A stretch of DNA of 64,000 bases from Bacteroidota bacterium. GTDB taxonomy: Bacteria > Bacteroidota > Bacteroidia > B-17B0 > Aurantibacillaceae. Every line of letters begins with the position of its first letter. Positions within the stretch are counted from its first letter, which is position 1. A model generated the notes under the pieces. That model saw only the letters and a list, made by a program, of their open reading frames with translations, was not told the origin of the DNA and did not search any database. Positions 20,025 to 28,330 of the stretch are shown piece by piece. The DNA lies in NCBI GenBank assembly GCA_030692515.1, contig JAUXZS010000028.1, forward strand, positions 372,001-436,000, read 5' to 3'. The translations under genes and the position numbers were made by a program.

Positions 20025-20519
20025 TTATATGTTAAAGTCATTAGTAATTTTAAACTTAATATTTCCGTTATTAAATAAATTATCATTAAACTCGAAAGAA
20101 ACATTATCATTGAAATTATTTTTTTCGAATGCTATCAGGAAAACCAATTTATTTGTCATTCTCATATTTGGCTCAAAATGAACCATAATTGGATAAACAT
20201 CTTTTTCATTAATTTTTAATTTAAAATCGGCATTTAAATTTTTATTAATGTAAAACAGTAACTTGTTGTAATTACTTGGTTTAAAATAATCTTGAATTTT
20301 AGTTCCAGCTTTTTTTTCACTAATAACAAATTTAAAAGATGAGGTTTCATCATCAGAAGAAGTGTCGTTTTTAAATGGCATTACTTCATAGACAATACCA
20401 TCCATTATTCTTTGTTGTTTTAATATTTTATTTCCACAACTTGATAGGGCAAAAACAAAAACCATAAATCCAACAAGTAGCTTATTTATTCCCATCATAT
20501 TTCGCGTTTGAAAATTCAA
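20025..20519 (-). CDS. Lipoprotein of the RHS operon
   Basis: The protein has a lipoprotein signal: a basic start, GFMVFVFALSS and then Cys of the lipobox (ALSSC). Mature length is about 130 aa. No domain is recognised. Three in-frame Mets lie at the start; the ATG at 20498 (MMGINKLLVGF) gives a more normal signal peptide than that at 20519. Either choice overlaps the 3' end of the OmpH-like gene, which suggests coupled translation. A role in surface assembly of the large operon proteins is inferred. Confidence 0.65.
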   Translation of the reverse strand: MNFQTRNMMGINKLLVGFMVFVFALSSCGNKILKQQRIMDGIVYEVMPFKNDTSSDDETSSFKFVISEKKAGTKIQDYFKPSNYNKLLFYINKNLNADFKLKINEKDVYPIMVHFEPNMRMTNKLVFLIAFEKNNFNDNVSFEFNDNLFNNGNIKFKITNDFNI

Positions 20520-20976
20520 TTAATTCTTTTGTAACATCATTATTTTCTTTTGAATACCAAATATTACCTGTGCCATTAGCCCCTAACACAATATCATAGA
20601 AATTTTCTTCAGCAAATTCTTTAACATATTGGTTAATTTGATTTGCTATTTTTTCAGTTGATGATTGTTTTATTTTATTAATATCTTCTGAAAAAACATT
20701 TCGTTTTGATAGATACTCACTTTTAAGTCTTGCAATTAAATCTTTATCATTTGATGGATTTAATAATTTAATTTCATTAATTAAACTATCTAAAATTGAT
20801 TGTTTACTCTGTTCAAACAATTTTACTTTTTCATTAGATTCATTAGACATTTTAAAGGAGGCAAATAATTCCCCGTTATTTATATAAACTATCTTTTTTT
20901 CACTCTTATTTTTATAGAATAAAAAACAAACAATTCCTATAATTCCAATTACATTTATTAAAGATAATATCCTCAT
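20482..20976 (-). CDS. OmpH/Skp-like periplasmic chaperone
   Basis: The 164-aa protein starts with a hydrophobic anchor or signal (IGIIGIVCFLFY), then VYINNGELFASFKMSNE. A long charged coiled coil (about residues 45-125) follows, and it ends with VLGANGTGNIWYSKENNDVT and KELIEF. The VYI...LF start and the D-V-LGA-G-GN-Y-...-DVT end are the two conserved edges of OmpH/Skp proteins, which hold unfolded outer-membrane or secreted proteins in the periplasm as trimers. The stable setting between a SprB-repeat surface protein and the SpvB/RHS proteins suggests a chaperone dedicated to this operon's exported clients. It overlaps the downstream lipoprotein gene. Confidence 0.8.
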   Translation of the reverse strand: MRILSLINVIGIIGIVCFLFYKNKSEKKIVYINNGELFASFKMSNESNEKVKLFEQSKQSILDSLINEIKLLNPSNDKDLIARLKSEYLSKRNVFSEDINKIKQSSTEKIANQINQYVKEFAEENFYDIVLGANGTGNIWYSKENNDVTKELIEFSNAKYDGNK

Positions 20977-20989
20977 GTTATATTTATTT

Positions 20990-23620
20990 TTACTGACACC
21001 AAGGGCAAAAAGGTTTTGTAAACCTTAACACTCTTTTTTCATTTTTTTGATTAATAACTTCCAAAACAAAAAATTCTCCTATTGGAAGAGATGTAACATT
21101 TATTAAATAACGGTTATCACCATTATTTAAGGTCGAACTACTAATACTAAGTCCTGACATAATTGTTCTTTTATAATCGTATACTTTGTAATCCAAATTC
21201 ATTGAATTATACTCACCATCAATAGTGAAATATAAATTATTATTTCTCGCATTATAATAGCTACCATCTAATTCGCGTTTTAAAACAGCGTAAGGAAACG
21301 AAGTAAGAGGGATAACATTTACAGGGGGCCCTCCAGTATAAACTGCTTTCTTTTTTATATGAGTGGGTGTTGCAGGAAGTATTACTGGAAATAAGAACTG
21401 ACTATTTAAATTAAAGGAATTTGCAAAAACAATCTTTTCATTTATTGCAACATAAATATTACCATTAATATTCCTTCCAATTTTTAACTCATCACCGACA
21501 CTATAGGTATATGAATCCTTATAAGAACTACCGTTTAATAATATCTTTATCTTCCCGTTTTTTATTCTAATAAAATGAATATTATTATAATTATCATCTA
21601 AATTTAAGATGCTATCCGACCCAACAAGAGGCAAGACATTATTTACGGCGCGACGCATAAGTGAATAACATGAATCGATTCTATTTAACATTAATGAATC
21701 TCCAAAAACTGGAGATGATGCAACTAGATTTGTATCCGTAATTCCAATGTATCCAATAGAAAAATCATGATTTAAATTATTAATAACTCCTTCATGCCAA
21801 GTAATTTGATTTCTTAAAATTACATTATCAGAAACCATAACACCTAGTGAGTCAGATCTATTTAGCCAAAGAGAATCAGCTGAAATATTTATATTTTTTT
21901 TAATATTCCAAAAAGGCTTAATTCCAATATTCACAACTTTCTCTTTAACAGCCCCTAAAGAATCAGTAATACTAACAGTATACGAACCTTGTGAAAGATT
22001 TATTCTAGAATTTGAAATTATTCCATCATTCCTATTCCAAGCGACTTGATAAGGTGAAACTCCACCGGTAGGATTAACAGTTATAGATCCTGTAAATGGA
22101 TTATTATAATCAGCATGCTCTTTAACAAAGGCTGCACTTAAATCGGTATCAAATGAACAACCGATATTAACCAAAATATCACCTAAAATAAGTGCTTTTA
22201 TTTGTAATGCTTTATTTGTAGTTATAGTTTGTGTATGACTTGTAACCCCATTTATTTTAATGTAAAAATCTGCTGCATTACGTCCCATAGTAACTACATC
22301 TCCAGTATTTACATACCCTAAAAAAACAAAATTAGCTTGCGGCGACCAAGCGTATAAAGCATTATCGTAGGTAATATGAAAACAATAATCCATATCAACA
22401 AAGCCTCCAGGAGTAACCACTGAAGCACTATCTAAGAGACCAACTAAAAATTGATCACCATAGGGTCTAATAACCATTTCCACCCACCCTTGAGTATTTG
22501 CCGCAAGTTTATTGATTGACCTCGCTGTTGGATTATCTTGCTGAGCGGGTACAGTTGTGGCAAGCATTAATGTATCATTGCTAAAACCCATGCCGTTAAA
22601 ATTTGACCATTGGGTTTTATATCCCAAATTATAGTTATAAATAACGCTATCGCCTAAAAAGCTTTTAACTTTAAAAGAATAAGCATTCATAGTTGCATCT
22701 GTTTTGTTTTTACTTGTAGTATTATCAGGTGTCCATTTATAAGTGTAAGGAGTACTTCCACCGGAGACCGTTAGTTTAATATTACCAAGTGTATCAATAC
22801 CATTTGGAATAACATGATCAACAAAAGCATTAACACTCAAAGCTGAGGCTGATGTGGAATCTGCAAAACTAGCACCAATTCGCATAAATGGACTGGTCGA
22901 GAGAAACGCTTTCAACATCAAGCTCTTTGATGTTAGAGAGGTTGAAGTCGAATGTTTATTAACCCCATTTTTTTTGATGTAAAACTCCGATGAATTTCTG
23001 CCAATTTTTAATATATCACCAGGGTAAACAACATCAAGATATATCCAGCTTCCACCATACCAGGCATAAAGATAATTTCCTGAAGTTATGTGTAAGGCAT
23101 AATCATAATCATAATGATAACCAGGCGTAACAACCGAAATACTATCTAAGAAACCTAAAAGACAACTTTGCATTGGAGCCATCATAACAAACTCAGCCCA
23201 ACCTTGCGTATTAGGTCTTAATATATTTTTACTTACCGCTGTAGGGTGATCTATTTGTGCAGGTACAGTTGTTGCTGGATATAAACTATCATTTGTAGAT
23301 GCAGTTCCATTAAAATTTGACCAATTAATTTTATATCCTAAATTGTAATTATAAAAAACACTATCCCCATTATTATCTTTTACCCTAAGGGAATAATAAT
23401 TCATTGGTGCGTTTGTTTTATCTTGAATGGTTGTATTCCCTGGTGTCCATTTATATGTGTAAGGCGATGCTCCACCTGAAACATTAAGTTTTAAATTACC
23501 TAATGAATCTAAATCATCAGGAACTACATGGTCTATATAACCTTTAACTATTATTTGTGCGTCACTAACACTAACCACAAAAAAAGAAATTAAGAATAGG
23601 TAATACTTAATAAATTTCAT
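20990..23620 (-). CDS. SprB-repeat surface protein with T9SS-like C-terminal domain
   Basis: The 876-aa protein has a signal peptide (cut near SDA-QII). It then carries three copies of a two-part unit. Each has a SprB-type repeat (GGASPYTYKWTPGNTT, GGSTPYTYKWTPDNTT, GGVSPYQVAWNR) followed by a ~170-aa lectin-like beta module, with WSNFNG...TTVPAQ and GDxxxxGRN...FYIKxNG in the first two. Copies begin near residues 22, 268 and 513; the third is diverged. The last ~85 residues (YKVYDYKRTIMSG, LPIGEFFVLEV) resemble a type IX secretion sorting domain, with an unusual end KPFCPWCQ. SprB repeats belong to gliding adhesins of Bacteroidota. Surface display is therefore likely, with a role in adhesion or target contact inferred. 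Confidence 0.8.
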   Translation of the reverse strand: MKFIKYYLFLISFFVVSVSDAQIIVKGYIDHVVPDDLDSLGNLKLNVSGGASPYTYKWTPGNTTIQDKTNAPMNYYSLRVKDNNGDSVFYNYNLGYKINWSNFNGTASTNDSLYPATTVPAQIDHPTAVSKNILRPNTQGWAEFVMMAPMQSCLLGFLDSISVVTPGYHYDYDYALHITSGNYLYAWYGGSWIYLDVVYPGDILKIGRNSSEFYIKKNGVNKHSTSTSLTSKSLMLKAFLSTSPFMRIGASFADSTSASALSVNAFVDHVIPNGIDTLGNIKLTVSGGSTPYTYKWTPDNTTSKNKTDATMNAYSFKVKSFLGDSVIYNYNLGYKTQWSNFNGMGFSNDTLMLATTVPAQQDNPTARSINKLAANTQGWVEMVIRPYGDQFLVGLLDSASVVTPGGFVDMDYCFHITYDNALYAWSPQANFVFLGYVNTGDVVTMGRNAADFYIKINGVTSHTQTITTNKALQIKALILGDILVNIGCSFDTDLSAAFVKEHADYNNPFTGSITVNPTGGVSPYQVAWNRNDGIISNSRINLSQGSYTVSITDSLGAVKEKVVNIGIKPFWNIKKNINISADSLWLNRSDSLGVMVSDNVILRNQITWHEGVINNLNHDFSIGYIGITDTNLVASSPVFGDSLMLNRIDSCYSLMRRAVNNVLPLVGSDSILNLDDNYNNIHFIRIKNGKIKILLNGSSYKDSYTYSVGDELKIGRNINGNIYVAINEKIVFANSFNLNSQFLFPVILPATPTHIKKKAVYTGGPPVNVIPLTSFPYAVLKRELDGSYYNARNNNLYFTIDGEYNSMNLDYKVYDYKRTIMSGLSISSSTLNNGDNRYLINVTSLPIGEFFVLEVINQKNEKRVLRFTKPFCPWCQ

Positions 23621-23628
23621 ATTATAAA

Positions 23629-24078
23629 TTATTTTATTGCAGAAAAAACAGGTGACAAATTAGTTTGCGTATTTTCGGTGGTTATTTCATATTTATATGG
23701 TTTTAATCCAAATTCTTGTCCGTTAGATATAAATATTATTCCATTAACATTTTCAAATAGCTTTTTACCTGAATTATTTATAACAACAGGAGAGCTTAAT
23801 AAATAGTTAATTTGGTACACAATGGAATCATTAGAAACATTTAAAATTTTAAAATAAATTTTAGAAACATTATTTGAAGAAACTAATGTAATTGTAGCTT
23901 GAGGAATTACTTTAAACTCAGGGAAACTAGCTGGAGTTGTATTTACTGATGGCTGAGGTGCTGATTTATACGAAACATTAAAGCTACTAATAGTAGGATG
24001 ACTAGTATTAACTTGGGAATTAGCTATAATTGAAGTTAAGAAAAAAGATAGAACCGTAATTGCTTTTAATACTCTCAT
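23629..24078 (-). CDS. Small secreted protein, first gene of the RHS operon
   Basis: The 149-aa protein has a clear signal peptide (VLKAITVLSFFLTSIIANS, cut before QVNT). The mature domain of about 127 residues is rich in beta-strand residues and Ser/Thr/Asn, with no Cys. No family is recognised. It lies 8 bp before the SprB-repeat gene and is the promoter-proximal gene of the long minus-strand operon. Confidence 0.65.
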   Translation of the reverse strand: MRVLKAITVLSFFLTSIIANSQVNTSHPTISSFNVSYKSAPQPSVNTTPASFPEFKVIPQATITLVSSNNVSKIYFKILNVSNDSIVYQINYLLSSPVVINNSGKKLFENVNGIIFISNGQEFGLKPYKYEITTENTQTNLSPVFSAIK

Positions 24079-24666
24079 TTAATTTAAAATTTTTATTTGT
24101 TATTAATTATTTTAACTTTATTAAATCTGTTATTGCTTGCTATAACATATAAACTCCTGTAACCTTAAAACAAATAGAAAAAGTTAATTTTATTTCATTT
24201 ATTTTTATTATTACGTCGTCGAAATTAAATTAAAATCTAACACATCATGTTTCCGGAAAAAAACCAAAAGCACTCAGAGAAATCTAATTCCTTACAAAAC
24301 AATAAGATAAAAAAAGGCATAGTACTAAAAACTATGGAATCACCTAGGTGTTTCTAAAGGAATAAATAGGTAAATATGTATATTGGAAAAAAAACTAATT
24401 GCAATAAAAATCCTTATAAAAAAACGGAAACTCTTAAAGCCTAAATCGAATTAAATATTTATACAAAAACTAACTACTCGCTAAAGCATACCACTTATAA
24501 AACAAAACAGACAAACTGTATTAAGAAAAAAAAAGTAGACGTATTTTTACATTATTTTACAAAAAAAAAGAATACAGATAAGATTTATAAAAAATAAACG
24601 TTTATAATAACAAAAAATGCACCAAAAGAACACATCTATTTAAAAAACAAATCATTACTTTAATTT
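24079..24666. promoter_or_regulatory. Divergent control region between RHS operon and response regulator
   Basis: This 588-bp gap separates two genes read outward and is very AT-rich. It holds no credible ORF. At 24318-24336 there is an inverted repeat CATAGT-N7-ACTATG, and at 24341-24350 the perfect palindrome CACCTAGGTG. They are adjacent and roughly central, and so are candidate operators. I could not find a full-consensus promoter on either strand. Regulation of the RHS operon by the adjacent response regulator is inferred. Confidence 0.4.
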
Positions 24667-25326
24667 ATGAAAATAAAAATAACAATTGCAGAAGACCATG
24701 AACTACTTAGAAAAGCTATGAAATCATTAATTTTGGCAAATGGAAATTTTGAAATTATTGATGAAGCCATAAATGGGAAAGAATTAATTGAAAAACTAAA
24801 TAATCAAATTCCGGATTTAATATTATTGGATTACAGAATGCCAATTATGGATGGCAAAGAAGCGTTAATTGAAATTAGAAAAAAACACCCAAATATAAAA
24901 ATATTGATTTTAAGTCTTTACGATGAGGCTACAGTAATCTTGGATTTCATAACTAATGGCGCCAATGGTTTCATAAGTAAATCATCCAGCGCTGAGAATT
25001 TTTTTACAGCCATCAATACCGTAGTAAAAGAAAGAAGATACTTTGATTCAAAAATTTCAGAAATACTATTAAATGGTTTAATGCAAAAAAATTCAAAAAG
25101 CAAACTTCCAAGTAAAACATCTTTATCAGAAAGAGAAACAAGTGTTTTAAAAGAAATATGTAATGGCCTTGGAAACAAACTCATTTCTGAAAAACTCTTT
25201 ATATCAGCAAGCACTGTTGATTTTCATAAAGGAAATATTTATAAAAAAACTAAAACTAAAAACGCTGTTGATTTAGTAATGTATGCAATAAAAAATGGGA
25301 TAGTTCCTGTAAACCTAAACCAATAA
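24667..25326 (+). CDS. NarL/FixJ-family response regulator
   Basis: The 219-aa protein has a receiver domain (residues 1-120) and a LuxR-type helix-turn-helix (about 150-215). The acidic pair is in AEDHE, the phospho-acceptor is D55 (LILLDYRMP), the switch Ser is S83 and the conserved Lys is K105 (FISKSSS). The output domain has LSERETSVLKEICNG and the recognition helix region ISASTVDFHKGNIYKK. It is a DNA-binding regulator activated by a histidine kinase, but no kinase gene is in the window. It is divergent from the RHS operon and its 3' end overlaps the convergent prepilin peptidase gene by 12 bp. Confidence 0.92.
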   Translation: MKIKITIAEDHELLRKAMKSLILANGNFEIIDEAINGKELIEKLNNQIPDLILLDYRMPIMDGKEALIEIRKKHPNIKILILSLYDEATVILDFITNGANGFISKSSSAENFFTAINTVVKERRYFDSKISEILLNGLMQKNSKSKLPSKTSLSERETSVLKEICNGLGNKLISEKLFISASTVDFHKGNIYKKTKTKNAVDLVMYAIKNGIVPVNLNQ

Positions 25327-25788
25327 ATCTAGAGTGTCTAATAACATATACGTTAAAAACATAATTATTAAATAACCGGCGAGCGGAACATTTTTATTTG
25401 CTTTAAATACAAAAAAGTGCCCAATAACTGAAACAAAAAAAGTTGCAGTAAAAAAATAAATTAATATTTCAGGCGTCAAAGTACAGCCAACGGCTATAAA
25501 AAGTAAAACATCTCCCCACCCAACTTTTGAGTCTAGTATTTTTTGAAATGTTTTTGTTTTTAAATAAAAATATAAATGAAGAATCAAATAACAGAACAAA
25601 AAATAACTCAAACAAAAAATACAATTTTCAAAAAACTTCTGAAAAGAATTACCACTTAAATATAAACTTACATTACTTAATGTAAACAAAATAATTAGCC
25701 AAGTACTAATTAACCTCGTTTTAAAGTCTTGATATATAAGACAACTACCGGACAATACTAATCCAGCCCAATATAAATAAATAAGCAT
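25315..25788 (-). CDS. Prepilin peptidase (A24 family, short form)
   Basis: This 157-aa membrane protein has about five transmembrane segments and the two catalytic aspartates of type IV prepilin peptidases. They are D21 in YQDFKTRLIS and D93 in the G-x-G-D motif VGWGD. It lacks the N-terminal cysteine-containing methylase domain of PilD/GspO, as in short TadV/FlaK-like members. It would cut the leader peptides of the pseudopilins encoded just upstream. It is the last gene of the cluster. Confidence 0.85.
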   Translation of the reverse strand: MLIYLYWAGLVLSGSCLIYQDFKTRLISTWLIILFTLSNVSLYLSGNSFQKFFENCIFCLSYFLFCYLILHLYFYLKTKTFQKILDSKVGWGDVLLFIAVGCTLTPEILIYFFTATFFVSVIGHFFVFKANKNVPLAGYLIIMFLTYMLLDTLDLLV

Positions 25789-25808
25789 GATGTTTTGAAA
25801 TTAAAAAT

Positions 25809-26240
25809 TTAATCTTTGGTGATTTCTTTGATTTCCTCGTCTTGATTAACCTGCCAAACATTAAATTGACCATCCTGATCAAAATCAGTAACCGAAGTAG
25901 CTTTAGCAACGAAAGATCGATTAGTAGCTTCTACAATTTCAATTTTATAGTTGGCTTTGCCATCCTGTGTTACTAATTTTGATTGTTCAAAGTCAATATC
26001 ATCTAAATTATTTGTATACTTAGAATTAATATAAAAATAATTTTTCTCCAAGCTTAAAATGTGCTTTAATTGCATTTGTGCTTCTAAAGACTTTGTGCGC
26101 CCAATCAAAGGCATTAGTTTTGGAACAGCCATTGAAAGTAAAATACCAATTAAAGCAAGAACTAAAAGTAGTTCAATTAAAGTCATACCATTTAAACGGT
26201 GCGAATTAATTTTAGCAAAATATAATTTTAGTTTTTTCAT
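25809..26240 (-). CDS. gspG: Major pseudopilin, GspG-like
   Basis: The 143-aa protein has a type III (class 3) signal: a basic leader, then cleavage G18/M19 in NGMTLIELLLVLALIGILL, with Glu23 at +5. The globular part ends with a DFDQDGQFNVW segment that recalls the calcium-binding loop of GspG major pseudopilins. The leader is longer than usual (18 residues). It follows GspF by 52 bp and precedes the peptidase by 20 bp. It is the likely main subunit of the pseudopilus. Confidence 0.82.
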   Translation of the reverse strand: MKKLKLYFAKINSHRLNGMTLIELLLVLALIGILLSMAVPKLMPLIGRTKSLEAQMQLKHILSLEKNYFYINSKYTNNLDDIDFEQSKLVTQDGKANYKIEIVEATNRSFVAKATSVTDFDQDGQFNVWQVNQDEEIKEITKD

Positions 26241-26292
26241 TGATGATTCAAAATTGATAAAAAAAAATGTAAATATCTAATTAATTAAAATA

Positions 26293-27453
26293 TTAAAACG
26301 TACCTGAACTCATTTCAAACATGGGTAAATACATGGCAACCAAAATAAAACCTACAAATAAACCCAAAATAATAATAAAAATAGGTTCAATTAATTTGCC
26401 CACAACTGCTTGTTGGTGCTCAATTTCTGCCGAATATTGTTGATGCAATTTTTCGAAAATAATTTCAGGGGCATTTACTTCTTCGCTAAGTTTAATTAAA
26501 GCAACTAATTTTTTCGGGAAAATAGTGTGCTTAGCCAAACTTTCATTTAACAGTTTACCTTCTTTTACGACCTCACTTTTTGCCTCTTCTAATGCTATTT
26601 CAATTGGGTAATACTCAATCATATTTGTAACTAAATCTAAAGCCTCATTAATCATAACCTTAGCTCCCGCAAGCAATTTCATGCTTTGACAAAAACGTGC
26701 TAAATAAATTTTCTGAATAAGTTTATTTACTACAGGAATTTTAAGAAAAAAGGTAGAAGTGTATTTACGATACCAAACTTTTTTAGATTGTGTTTTATGG
26801 AGCAAAACTAAAAACCCAATAAAGCCAAACAACAAATAAAAAATCATCGAACTTTTATTACTCAATTTAATTAAGAACTGTGTAATAGCTGGTAACTCTC
26901 CGCCTGTTTGCGTAAAAATATCGCTAAAAATAGGCACCACAAAACTTAACATAAAATACACCGTTAAAATAGCCATACTGGTAACTACAACTGGATATGT
27001 TAATACGCCTACAATCTGTCTTTTTAATTTAATACTGGACTCATAAAACGCACCTAATTCTTTTAAAACGTCTGCTAGTTTACCAGACTCCTCCCCTATT
27101 TTTATACTTTGAACTTCATATTTACTAAATATTTTATCGTGTTCGCCAAAAGCTTCATAAATACGCTTGCCGCTAATAATATCGTTTTTAATTTTTTCTA
27201 AAAGGGCTTTGTGTTTTTTGTTAGGAATATCTTCTTCAATAATTTCAAAAGCAGTTTTAATATCTACTCCAGTTGAAATAAGTAAACCTAATTCAGAATA
27301 GATACTTTCTTTTTCTTTTGCTCCGAATTTTTTTTCAAAAAAAGAAATCTCAGTATTCAAAATATCTGCAAAATTCGAATTAGCCTCACCTGAGGGCTTG
27401 GAACTTTTTTTAATTTCTTTTTCTGAATATTTTGATAAATCTATACTTGCCAT
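26293..27453 (-). CDS. gspF: Type II secretion/type IV pilus inner-membrane platform protein (GspF/PilC)
   Basis: The 386-aa protein carries two GspF domains. The first (about residues 45-170) has ELGLLISTGVDIKTAFEI and KIGEESGKLADVL; the second (about 245-370) has ARFCQSMKLLAGAKV. Three transmembrane helices lie at about 160-185, 210-228 and 355-378. It forms the platform that couples an assembly ATPase to pseudopilin extraction. The N-terminal 40 residues are hydrophilic and unusual. No GspE ATPase is next to it, which is uncommon for this family. Confidence 0.93.
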   Translation of the reverse strand: MASIDLSKYSEKEIKKSSKPSGEANSNFADILNTEISFFEKKFGAKEKESIYSELGLLISTGVDIKTAFEIIEEDIPNKKHKALLEKIKNDIISGKRIYEAFGEHDKIFSKYEVQSIKIGEESGKLADVLKELGAFYESSIKLKRQIVGVLTYPVVVTSMAILTVYFMLSFVVPIFSDIFTQTGGELPAITQFLIKLSNKSSMIFYLLFGFIGFLVLLHKTQSKKVWYRKYTSTFFLKIPVVNKLIQKIYLARFCQSMKLLAGAKVMINEALDLVTNMIEYYPIEIALEEAKSEVVKEGKLLNESLAKHTIFPKKLVALIKLSEEVNAPEIIFEKLHQQYSAEIEHQQAVVGKLIEPIFIIILGLFVGFILVAMYLPMFEMSSGTF

Positions 27454-27460
27454 TTTTTAT

Positions 27461-27976
27461 TTATTCCTCTTTATCTAATTCAAATTTTACTGAAGCATCA
27501 TAAATTTTATGAAAAATAAAATTAAATTTCTGCTTGGTAAATTCAGTTTCAAACACCAATAATTTCACTAGTTTATTTGTCCATTGTGGATTATTTATAA
27601 TTTCATATTCCATTTTAATATTTTTTGCTTCAATATGAAAGGTATCGCAATTATCTTTTCGAGACATTAAAATAACTTTCGGGAAAAATTGTAAAGATGT
27701 TTGTATACTATCTCTGTTAATTAAAAAAGTATTTTCGCTTTGCATAGAAATTGTATTCGCTTTGAGAGATTCGTAACGCATACGCTTATTAAAATCAGTG
27801 TACTCATTTATAAATTGATTTTGCTTTTTATAATTGTAAAACAATTTTTGGGTATAATTTAAAGTACTATAAGAAAGTGTAATAACAATAGATGTTAATG
27901 CTAAAGTAACTAACACTTCTGCAAGCGTGAGTCCTTTTGTTTTATGTTTAAATATTTTTTTAAAATTAATATTCAC
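27461..27976 (-). CDS. Minor pseudopilin, GspJ-like
   Basis: The 171-aa protein has a prepilin leader with cleavage G15/L16 in TKGLTLAEVLVTLALTSIVI and Glu20 at position +5, then a ~125-aa beta-rich globular part. Its size and place after a GspI-like gene fit a GspJ role at the pseudopilus tip. Assignment among minor pseudopilins rests on gene order and size, not on specific motifs. Confidence 0.75.
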   Translation of the reverse strand: MNINFKKIFKHKTKGLTLAEVLVTLALTSIVITLSYSTLNYTQKLFYNYKKQNQFINEYTDFNKRMRYESLKANTISMQSENTFLINRDSIQTSLQFFPKVILMSRKDNCDTFHIEAKNIKMEYEIINNPQWTNKLVKLLVFETEFTKQKFNFIFHKIYDASVKFELDKEE

Positions 27977-28330
27977 TTAATTTTGATTATTAACAACAGA
28001 TTCTAATTCAAATATTTTTTTCTTAGTATTATCAAAAACAATAACTCTCAAAGTATAACAATCTCTAAATTGTTCATTTAAAGTAACGATCTTATTTATC
28101 GAAAACTCTTCCTGCTTAAATATTTCATCAACAAATGTTTTGTTTTTTAGAGCATCGTACATATAATAAGTTGCCAATTCCTGCGCCTTTATTTTAAAAA
28201 ATGGTAGGCTACTTTTTTGAATATTTAAATAAATAATAACAGCCAAACTTGTGCAAAAACTAAGAATAGCCAAAGCAATTAGCACTTCTATTATTGTACT
28301 ACCTTTTAAGTATTTACCTTTTTGCAACAT
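27977..28330 (-). CDS. Minor pseudopilin, GspI-like
   Basis: The 117-aa protein has a short leader, cleavage G10/S11 and Glu15 at +5 in KGSTIIEVLIALAILSFCTS. The small size and VLIALAIL core are typical of GspI. It abuts the next gene with no gap and overlaps the upstream GspK-like gene by 25 bp, showing tight coupling. Confidence 0.78.
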   Translation of the reverse strand: MLQKGKYLKGSTIIEVLIALAILSFCTSLAVIIYLNIQKSSLPFFKIKAQELATYYMYDALKNKTFVDEIFKQEEFSINKIVTLNEQFRDCYTLRVIVFDNTKKKIFELESVVNNQN

